Made by a program: the position numbers and the translations under genes. From the NCBI GenBank assembly GCA_031552145.1, contig JAVBMV010000006.1:62001-126000 (forward strand): a stretch of 64,000 bases of DNA, given 5' to 3'. Positions within the stretch are counted from its first letter, which is position 1. Each line of letters opens with the position of its first letter. The DNA comes from JAVBMV01 sp031552145. GTDB taxonomy: Bacteria > Myxococcota > Myxococcia > Myxococcales > UBA5297. The notes under the pieces were generated by a model. It ran no database searches and was not told where the DNA came from. It worked only from the letters and a program-made list of their open reading frames with translations. Shown here piece by piece: positions 54,965-62,532 of this stretch.

Positions 54965-56164
54965 TCAGACTCCCTCTGGAGCGCGCGCGGCGGCGACGGC
55001 CTTGGCCGCAGCCTCGCGCAGATCGTTCGCCGTGATGACGGAGAGCCCCGACCGCTCCAGGAGCGCCCTCCCTTGCTCGACGTGGGTACCCTCGAGCCGC
55101 ACCACCAGCGGGATGCGCAGCTCCACTTCGCGCGCCGCTGAGATGATGCCCTCGGCGATTGTGTCGCACTTCATGATCCCGCCGAAGATGTTGACGAGCA
55201 CCGCGCGCACCGCGGGATCGCGGAGGATGAGCTTGAAGGCCGCCGCCACCTTCTCCTTGCTTGCGCCGCCGCCCACGTCGAGGAAGTTGGCGGGCTCGCC
55301 GCCCACCAGCTTGATGGTGTCCATGGTGGCCATGGCGAGACCGGCGCCGTTCACCATGCAGCCTATGTCGCCTTCGAGGTGGACATAGCTCAGGTCGTGT
55401 TCCTTGGCGGCCGCCTCGCTCTCTTCCTCCTCGTCGATGTCCCGCAGCGCCGTCAGCTCGGGATGGCGGAAGAGCGCGTTGTCGTCGAAGGCGAGCTTCG
55501 CGTCGAGCGCGACCAGATCGCCGCTCTTTAGCAAGACGAGTGGGTTAATCTCGCAGAGGGAGGCGTCGTACCGCAGGAAGAGCCGATAGAGCCCCTGCGC
55601 GAGCTGCTCGAACTGCCTGGCGCTCTCTCCCGCAAGGCCCAGCCCATGCGCCAGAAGGCGGCACTGATAGGGCAGCAGTCCAAGAGCCGGATCGATCGCG
55701 GCGCGGAAGATGCGCTCCGGGGTCTTTGCGGCGACCTCCTCGATCTCCATTCCTCCATCGGGAGAGGCCATGAAGGTGAGTCGCCCCGAGGAACGATCGA
55801 GCGTAGTCCCCAGGTAGAGTTCGCGCGCGATCTCGAGCCCCTCTTCGATGTAGAGGCGCCTGACCCTCGCTCCCACCGAGCCCGTCTGTGCCGTCTGGAG
55901 CACATGACCCAGCATCGCGGAGGCGTAGTCGCGCGCCTGCGCGGGAGAATCAGCGACGCGAACTCCCCTACCCCCATCTGAGTTGACGAAGTGGCCCTTG
56001 CCACGTCCGCCGGCGTGGAGCTGGCTCTTGACGACCACCTTGGGACTCTTCAGCGTCTGCGCGGCAAGCTCCGCCATCCTAGGCGTAATGGCCAAATGGC
56101 CACGCGGGACCGGGATGCCGAACTCCCTGAAGAGCTCCTTTGCCTGATACTCGTGGATCTTCAT
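54965..56164 (-). CDS. sucC: Succinyl-CoA synthetase, beta subunit
   Basis: A 399-residue beta subunit opening with MKIHEYQAKELFREFGIPVP, the family N-terminus. An ATP-grasp domain covers about residues 1-235. LVNIFGGIMKCDTIAEG is the beta-subunit signature. GAGLAMATMDTIKLVGGEPA and FLDVGGGASKEKV are also present. It is the first gene of the operon sucC-sucD-ndk-corC-like-rlmN, with GGAGGT before the ATG. Specificity for ADP or GDP cannot be read with confidence. Confidence 0.98.
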   Translation of the reverse strand: MKIHEYQAKELFREFGIPVPRGHLAITPRMAELAAQTLKSPKVVVKSQLHAGGRGKGHFVNSDGGRGVRVADSPAQARDYASAMLGHVLQTAQTGSVGARVRRLYIEEGLEIARELYLGTTLDRSSGRLTFMASPDGGMEIEEVAAKTPERIFRAAIDPALGLLPYQCRLLAHGLGLAGESARQFEQLAQGLYRLFLRYDASLCEINPLVLLKSGDLVALDAKLAFDDNALFRHPELTALRDIDEEEESEAAAKEHDLSYVHLEGDIGCMVNGAGLAMATMDTIKLVGGEPANFLDVGGGASKEKVAAAFKLILRDPAVRAVLVNIFGGIMKCDTIAEGIISAAREVELRIPLVVRLEGTHVEQGRALLERSGLSVITANDLREAAAKAVAAARAPEGV

Positions 56165-56234
56165 CGCTACCTCCGGCCCACGCGATGAGCAGCGGGCCAG
56201 TGGTTCGATGCGAGCGCCCTAGACAGGTAGCGCG

Positions 56235-56281
56235 AAAAAGGACGCGGCGGCCCGGATCTTCGAGAGCCGGTACCGCCGCGT
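56235..56281 (-). terminator. Intrinsic terminator of the second giant gene
   Basis: On the minus strand ACGCGGCGG pairs with CCGCCGCGT (9 bp, with CCGG/CCGG extension inside the loop), 24 nt after the stop, followed by CCTTTTT. It separates the second giant gene from sucC downstream on the same strand. Confidence 0.8.
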
Positions 56282-56305
56282 TTGATGTTCGACTATTGGA
56301 GTGCT

Positions 56306-59300
56306 CTAGTCCGCTACACAGGCTCCCGACGCTACGTGGAAGCCCGCCGCGCAGGTGAGCGCCTCGCAGACGAAGGTTCCGGCGGTAGCAGTGTCGTTGC
56401 AGGACGAGGTCGCGGTGTTGGCCAGATCGAGGCAGTTCTGGCAAGTGGCGCCGCAGCAGACGACGCTGTTCTCCGGCAGGCAGGTATTGCCCGCGGCCTT
56501 GAAGCCTGCAATGCAGCTCGTTGCTTTGCCTGGATAGTTGGGCGGCTCCACATAGGTGTTGGGCGGAACCGCAACAGTGGTCGGAACAGGGCTGAGGCTC
56601 TTATCAACCCCGCCGTTGCCCAAGGCGAAGGAGGTGTTCTTGCCCCAGCACCAGACGGAACCGTCCGTCTTGACAACACAGGTACTCGCATCGACCGCGC
56701 CGCCCCCATGGGCCGATGCCACGACGCTGCGAACGCCTGTCTCCATCCCTGCCACGGTAGTCGGCACGTAGGTGCCCATTCCCGAAGGCATCACGGCGAG
56801 GGCTTCATTATTTCCCCAACACTTGAGGCGATCGTGGGTTCCCGGCGTAGAATCGACGATGGCACAGGCGTGTATCTTCGAGATCGAGAATGCAGAGACA
56901 TTATCGCTGAGCGGATGGACAAAGGGCTTGACGGGCAAGCCGGCGGGAATGCCGAGCACCGCCGCGTTGGAGTTATTTCCCCAGCAGACGAGCTTGCCAT
57001 CAATCGTCCGCAATACGCACTGAACCTCGTCAGTGCCGATCATGATCGGCGAAGCGCCGAACGCGTTCGCACCAGGAACTGATTGCGGAGCAGCGAACAT
57101 CGCCGATGGACTATAGACGGTATCCGGCTCTGTACCATTCCACTGCCCAACCACTCCCCTATCGTTGGAACCCCAACATTTTGCCTCGTCGCTTTGCAAG
57201 GCGCAGAAATGGTTGTTGCCGGCGGAGATTCGAGTCACGCCACTTTCGAGGCCGGGCATATCGGTAGGCACAATTCTAGCCACCACGGGGTTCTGCAAGT
57301 TGGTTCCGTCACCCCAACACTTGACCCCGCCCATATTAGTCAGCGCGCAGGTGAGTGAATAAGCCACCGCGACATCGACGGCCTTCCAGTTCTGGCCCAC
57401 CACGGCTACGGGAGTGAGCGCCGTAAGTTTGTCGCCCGTTCCGACTTGGTAATTACCATTGTAACCCCAACAATAGACGAGCCCTCTTTCGGTGACGAGA
57501 CAGGTATGTCTCGTGCCCATCGCGACCTTTTCGACACCATAGGGAAAGACGGGAGTGGGGACGGGAATGGTCGTGTTCGCCGCGGCGCCGGTTCCTGCCT
57601 TGGCGTTACCATTACTGCCCCAGCACTGTAGACCGTGGGAGTCACTGGTGATGACGCAGTGTGTAGCATAGTTGCCCGCGATGCTGGAGGCCCCCTCGCA
57701 GCCTTCGGGACCACGGAAGAAGCCCGGCGCACAGGTGGCGTTGCCACCAGCGTCATTGCAGGCTCCCGCAATACAGCTTCCCGATTCGTAGTCTTCCAGG
57801 TCACCCATCCCGACGCAGCTGACGCGCGAAGCGCCGCAATCCATCGCGCCATCCGCGAGGCAGGCCGTCGCATCTGCGAGCGCATTTGTATGATACCCAG
57901 GACCGCAGTTGGAAACACGACAGACGCCGGCGACGCAGAGGTTCTCCGAAGCATTCGCATCGGCACACTTACGCCCCGCCGCACCGCAGTTATCTACGCT
58001 GTCAGCCTCGCAAGCGGTCTTCGCTGCATTCAGGTGATAGTTAGCCGCACACTGCACCACTCTGCAAGCCCCCACGATGCAGTCGGCTACGGCGACTCCA
58101 TTCGACCCAGCCAAGGAAGCGCAGGAGTTGTTCTCGGCACCGCAATGCGCCAGGGAATCATCGACACAAGCGGTTCCCGACAAGTGTTTACCCGGGGCGC
58201 ACGACGCGAGTTCGCAAACTCCGGCGTTGCATTGACCCAGCCCCTTGGCGAAGACAGTGGCGCAATCCAGGCAGTTTGCGCCGCAGCAGCGATCGCTCTT
58301 CTCTGGCAAACAGGTTCCCTGCGAGGGAAGGAAACCAACACTGCAAGAGGGGAAGCACCCCTCGCCAGGGCAGGCCTTCTCCGCGACAGCGCCTTTGATG
58401 GGACCAGGCACTCCTACGTTATCCGAGGAGGTGTAACCATTGCCGAGTCCGCCGGCACTCTGGCTACCCCAGCAACGCACAGAACCGTCGTCCATGATCA
58501 CGCACATGGAGTTATATCCCGCGGCGAGCTTGGAAACACCGGAAGTGAGCGAACGAATCGGCAGCACCTCCGCCGTGACGGGCTGTTCGTCCCTAGTATA
58601 ATCAAACTGCCGGTTATTGTTTGCCCCCCAGCAAGAGACGGCTCCGTTTTCCAGGAAGCAGACATTGCCACTGCCTATACTGACTTGACTCCCGCTCGAG
58701 GCTTCAGACCTATAAGTCGGTACGGAGGGCAATATCCCGGAAGTGGTGGCCGGTATAAAGCCTGCCTGAAAGCTTGTGTTCGCCCCCCAACACAAAAGCT
58801 GATCATTCGACATGACGGCGCAAGTGTTTTTCACGCCAGTATGGACGGAGCGCACCACCCCCGAGGTTCCCACGGGCAGCTTTACGCTTAGCGGCGGGAG
58901 AGCAGCGGCCGGGTTTGCTGTCCCTTGCTCGTTGGTGCCCAACTGCATGCCATCATTATAACCCCAGCACCTAATCTCTCCGTTGTCGAGGATGGCACAA
59001 GCATGCTGATGCCCAACAGAGAGCCGTTTAGCGGTACGCCCCACTCCACCCAAGGGAACATCAACTGGAAGTGCCTGCGACGTACTGACGCCATTTCCAA
59101 GATACCAGAAATAGCCCCAACACTTTACGGTTTCTTCCGCAGTGAGCGCGCAGGAGAAATTTATCCCAACCCCGATGTCAGTTGCCACCCACTGATGCGG
59201 CCGATCCCCCGCTGCTCCACCGCCCAACACCGGCACAGGAACGCTGATCTTTTCGCTGGATGCAACCTTGCCGTTTCCAAGCTGCCCATAATTCTCCAAT

Positions 59301-62300
59301 CCAGCACACAGGACCGAGCCATTATTCTTCAGGAAGCACGAATGGGACGAATGCACCGCAGCCTTGACAATGCCCTCGCCAACCATCGCCGGCTCGGGCT
59401 TCGATACATTTAGAATGTGGCCCACGCCCAGCTGACCACTCGTATTGCCTCCCCAGCAATGCACCGCACCCGTCTTCTCCAGTCGCGCACAGTAGGTCGG
59501 CCCAGTCAGGTCTTTTCCTCCAAAGACATCTGAAATTCGCTCGCACCCACCAGAGCCCATGAGATAGCCGTCCTGACACTCAGCGGACTGGCACTTGCCA
59601 CTTGCGCAGACGGGCGTCTCTCCGCCCTTATAGAGACTGCAATCGGCATGGTACGACCCGCACGCGGTGACGCTATCCACCTCGCACGAGAGACCATCGG
59701 CGCTGGGGTGGTACCCCACCTCGCACTTCGATGCGATGCAAGTATTCTCGGGCAGCTTGCAGCTTGTCTCAGTAGACCTAGCGATCGTCGTCAAACACTT
59801 GATGCCCCCACAAGCAGGCACACATGCTTGCCCCTCTTGGACCGTGTCATATCGGCAAGCACCCAACTTGCAAACCGTGTTATCGCAGAGCATGGTCGCT
59901 GCGCCCGAGATATAGTTGGGCGAAGCCATGCAGTTGATCGCCGTGGGCCCGCAGGCCGTGGGCGAGTCCGCCTCACAGAGCGCACCATTTGGATGAAAGT
60001 TCGCAGCGCAGGAGAGCGCCTCGCAGTTGCCCGCCACGCACTCCGCCGTTACGATATTCGGCGTGCCGAGACAGTTGACCATTCCAGAGCCACACTCCCC
60101 GGCGGTGTCTTGGACACACGCATCGCTCTTGAGGTGATAGGTGGCCAAACAGAGGGTCGCCTTGCAGGCACCCGCGACGCACTGGGCCGAGCTAACCCCC
60201 TGCTGCGCGTTGCAGTTGGTGAGCAACGTGCCGCACTCCGCGGGGACGTCGGCGGTGCAGACGCCCGCCTTGACGTGGAAGTCCGCTTGACAAGAGGTGG
60301 CGACACACGCGCCGCCAGAACAGCTGACCTGATCGACGCCGGCGAGGGCGCCGCAGTCGATCATGCCGACCCCACACTCGCTCTTGGTATCGGCCGCGCA
60401 GGCCTTATTTTTGAGGTGATAGTCCGAGACGCAGCTGAGCGCCTCGCAGGCGCCCGCAACGCATCTGGAGGAGAGCACGCCCGCATTCAAAGTGCAGTTC
60501 TCCTTGCTGGCACCGCATTCCGTATTGGTGTCCGCGGCGCAGGAACCCGTGCTGAGGTGATAGTCGGCAATACACTCGGTGGCGAGGCACTTCCCGCCAA
60601 TACATTCCATGGCAGCCGAGTTGTCCTTCTTGTGGGGCACCACGGTGCAATTGAGCGGCCCGTCGCCACAGGCCGTCACCGTGTCGATGAGGCAGGCGCC
60701 GTCGAGAAGATGGTATCCACCGACGCAGCTCGCGGCCTTGCAGACACCCACGACGCACTTGCGCGCAAGCGAGTTCGCGACCGTCGCCGTGTTGCAATTG
60801 ATGGCGGCGGTCCCACAGGCGTCGTCGGTCTCCACGACACAGGCGCCGCTGGCGAGGCGGTATCCCGCGTTGCAACCGATGGCGACACACTCGCCCGCGG
60901 CGCAGTTCATGTAGCTGGCGTTCTCTTTCCTATTCGCCTCTAGATTGCAGTTGAGCACATTGACGCCACAGGCGAGGATGGTGTCAGCCACGCAAGCGCC
61001 ATCGACGAGATGGTAACCCACCTCGCAGCCGCCAGCCTTGCAGAGGCCGCCGACGCAAGCCTTGCTGGTCGCCTTGGCGATGGTGACCGTGGCGCAGTCG
61101 CGCGGCGGATTGCCACAGGCGGAGACCTCGTCGCTCTCGCAGACCTCGCCCATCAGGTGGTAGTTCGGTTGGCAGGCGGTTGCGACGCAGCGCGCCTGGG
61201 AACAGCCCATGGCGGAGGCGTTCGGCTTGAGGTTGGCGCCTGCCGAGCAGTCCCTGCCGTGGACGCCGCAATCCGCGGGAGTATCGGTGTGACAATGACC
61301 CGTGGAGAGGTGGCTGCCCGCGTTGCAGCCCGTGGCGACACAGAGCCCGCCCTGGCAGGCCATATCGATCGCCTGCTCTTGCCTGTTGGGCGCGACCATA
61401 CAGTCGAGGGCCGTCGTTCCGCAGGCGCGGTTGGTATCCACCACACAGGCGTTGCCGTGGACGTGATGGCCAGCGATGCACTCAGTGACGACGCAGGCTC
61501 CGCCCGCGCAGGTGACGCCTCCGACCGCTCCGAGGGGCTGTTCGGCGACGCAGTCGAGCTTCTCGGCGCCGCATTCGGCGGCGCTGTCGGCGACGCAGCT
61601 ATTCCCCGCGAGATGGTAGTTGGCGACGCACCCCTCCACCTTGCAGGCGCCATCCTTGCAGCTCACGTCGGAGGGCTCGACGTTGGCGAGCGCCAGGCAG
61701 TCGATAGGCTGCGCGCCGCATGCCGTCACCATGTCGGCGACACAGGCGTTCTCCGCGACGTGATAGCCCGTCACGCAGGCGGAGATGGCGCAGACGCCAT
61801 TTTCGCACGCCGCTCCACCCAATGCCGCATGCGAATGCTGGGTGCAGTCGGTGAGGTCGATGCCGCACTCTGACGCGGTATCGGCCACGCAGGCGCCCCG
61901 CTTCAGGTGGAAGTCTTCGTCACAGCTGGCGACGACGCATGCGCCTTTGACACAGGTAGCGCTTTTCACTCCCTCTAGTTCCTTGCAGTTCACCCGCTGC
62001 GCGCCGCAGGCCTCGGCGCTATCGGCCACGCAGGCACCGCTCTCGAGGTGGTAACTCTCCTCGCAGGAGGAGGCCTTGCAGCTCCCCTCATCGCAGGAGA
62101 CGTCGGCGGCATGCGTGAGCGCCGTGCAATCCTCACACCCCGTGCCGCAGCAGGTGAGCTCCTCGCTCGGGAGACATTCGAGGCCGGCGGGCACATATCC
62201 CCTGTTGCATTCGAAGCCACAGACCTCGTCGACGCAGGTGACGGCGCCATGGGCCGGCGCGACACACTTTGCGCAGGGATTGGACGACGTCTCGGTCTCA

Positions 62301-62359
62301 CCGCACGCGCTCAGCATGGCGACCGCCAGACCGAGAACCAACAAGAGCTTGTTCGTCAT
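56306..62359 (-). CDS. Giant Cys-repeat/RCC1-propeller lipoprotein (2017 aa), paralogue of the 4884-aa protein
   Basis: Same plan as the larger paralogue but with a single supermodule. ATG 62359 follows GGAGGA; two other in-frame ATGs lie 3 and 6 codons upstream. The lipobox is a perfect LSAC with the lipid Cys at residue 19, then GET, as in the paralogue. About 18 six-Cys repeats fill residues 20-940, then propeller A4 (about 58400-59535), a four-unit Cys linker (57695-58395), propeller B4 (56550-57690) and a Cys tail ending half-way through a repeat (CAAGFHVASGACVAD). Each propeller has seven C-x(8-11)-CWG blades. The CCG-x2-C-x2-C variant occurs at the N-terminus and after each propeller. 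Function unknown; presumably exported and anchored in the outer membrane. Confidence 0.9.
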   Translation of the reverse strand: MTNKLLLVLGLAVAMLSACGETETSSNPCAKCVAPAHGAVTCVDEVCGFECNRGYVPAGLECLPSEELTCCGTGCEDCTALTHAADVSCDEGSCKASSCEESYHLESGACVADSAEACGAQRVNCKELEGVKSATCVKGACVVASCDEDFHLKRGACVADTASECGIDLTDCTQHSHAALGGAACENGVCAISACVTGYHVAENACVADMVTACGAQPIDCLALANVEPSDVSCKDGACKVEGCVANYHLAGNSCVADSAAECGAEKLDCVAEQPLGAVGGVTCAGGACVVTECIAGHHVHGNACVVDTNRACGTTALDCMVAPNRQEQAIDMACQGGLCVATGCNAGSHLSTGHCHTDTPADCGVHGRDCSAGANLKPNASAMGCSQARCVATACQPNYHLMGEVCESDEVSACGNPPRDCATVTIAKATSKACVGGLCKAGGCEVGYHLVDGACVADTILACGVNVLNCNLEANRKENASYMNCAAGECVAIGCNAGYRLASGACVVETDDACGTAAINCNTATVANSLARKCVVGVCKAASCVGGYHLLDGACLIDTVTACGDGPLNCTVVPHKKDNSAAMECIGGKCLATECIADYHLSTGSCAADTNTECGASKENCTLNAGVLSSRCVAGACEALSCVSDYHLKNKACAADTKSECGVGMIDCGALAGVDQVSCSGGACVATSCQADFHVKAGVCTADVPAECGTLLTNCNAQQGVSSAQCVAGACKATLCLATYHLKSDACVQDTAGECGSGMVNCLGTPNIVTAECVAGNCEALSCAANFHPNGALCEADSPTACGPTAINCMASPNYISGAATMLCDNTVCKLGACRYDTVQEGQACVPACGGIKCLTTIARSTETSCKLPENTCIASKCEVGYHPSADGLSCEVDSVTACGSYHADCSLYKGGETPVCASGKCQSAECQDGYLMGSGGCERISDVFGGKDLTGPTYCARLEKTGAVHCWGGNTSGQLGVGHILNVSKPEPAMVGEGIVKAAVHSSHSCFLKNNGSVLCAGLENYGQLGNGKVASSEKISVPVPVLGGGAAGDRPHQWVATDIGVGINFSCALTAEETVKCWGYFWYLGNGVSTSQALPVDVPLGGVGRTAKRLSVGHQHACAILDNGEIRCWGYNDGMQLGTNEQGTANPAAALPPLSVKLPVGTSGVVRSVHTGVKNTCAVMSNDQLLCWGANTSFQAGFIPATTSGILPSVPTYRSEASSGSQVSIGSGNVCFLENGAVSCWGANNNRQFDYTRDEQPVTAEVLPIRSLTSGVSKLAAGYNSMCVIMDDGSVRCWGSQSAGGLGNGYTSSDNVGVPGPIKGAVAEKACPGEGCFPSCSVGFLPSQGTCLPEKSDRCCGANCLDCATVFAKGLGQCNAGVCELASCAPGKHLSGTACVDDSLAHCGAENNSCASLAGSNGVAVADCIVGACRVVQCAANYHLNAAKTACEADSVDNCGAAGRKCADANASENLCVAGVCRVSNCGPGYHTNALADATACLADGAMDCGASRVSCVGMGDLEDYESGSCIAGACNDAGGNATCAPGFFRGPEGCEGASSIAGNYATHCVITSDSHGLQCWGSNGNAKAGTGAAANTTIPVPTPVFPYGVEKVAMGTRHTCLVTERGLVYCWGYNGNYQVGTGDKLTALTPVAVVGQNWKAVDVAVAYSLTCALTNMGGVKCWGDGTNLQNPVVARIVPTDMPGLESGVTRISAGNNHFCALQSDEAKCWGSNDRGVVGQWNGTEPDTVYSPSAMFAAPQSVPGANAFGASPIMIGTDEVQCVLRTIDGKLVCWGNNSNAAVLGIPAGLPVKPFVHPLSDNVSAFSISKIHACAIVDSTPGTHDRLKCWGNNEALAVMPSGMGTYVPTTVAGMETGVRSVVASAHGGGAVDASTCVVKTDGSVWCWGKNTSFALGNGGVDKSLSPVPTTVAVPPNTYVEPPNYPGKATSCIAGFKAAGNTCLPENSVVCCGATCQNCLDLANTATSSCNDTATAGTFVCEALTCAAGFHVASGACVAD
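59560..62310 (-). repeat. N-terminal array of about 18 six-cysteine repeats (second giant)
   Basis: Units match the consensus of the larger paralogue (for example SYHLESGACVADSAEACG). The sixteenth is followed by a degenerate unit (PACGGIKC), then by the terminal type LYKGGETPVCASGKCQSAEC and the GYLMGSGGCERI hinge into propeller A4. Units are less uniform than units 11-20 of the larger paralogue. Confidence 0.85.
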
Positions 62360-62440
62360 TTGGTACATCCTCCGCATCGTTCACTGCAGCAAAGAGGCTC
62401 CGACAACACATCCGCTCGGACCCGAGCTCCGCACTCAGGC

Positions 62441-62463
62441 CATGGCGGACAGAGTCCGCCATG
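62441..62463. other. Palindrome upstream of the second giant gene
   Basis: CATGGCGGAC and GTCCGCCATG form a perfect 10-bp stem with a 3-nt loop in the 172-nt gap between the right-edge gene and the giant gene. Without a T-tract it might be a weak terminator of the upstream gene or an operator of the giant gene. Confidence 0.45.
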
Positions 62464-62471
62464 TGGCATGA

Positions 62472-62492
62472 ACACATACCAGACTTATGTGT
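62472..62492. promoter_or_regulatory. Inverted repeat, possible operator
   Basis: ACACATA and TATGTGT, separated by 7 nt, just beyond the 10-bp palindrome and about 113 nt upstream of the giant gene start. The A/T-rich, dyad-symmetric form resembles regulator binding sites, but no specific family is recognised. Confidence 0.35.
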
Positions 62493-62532
62493 CGATGGGG
62501 CCTCGTTTCTGAAAATTTGTCTGCGCGGCCCG

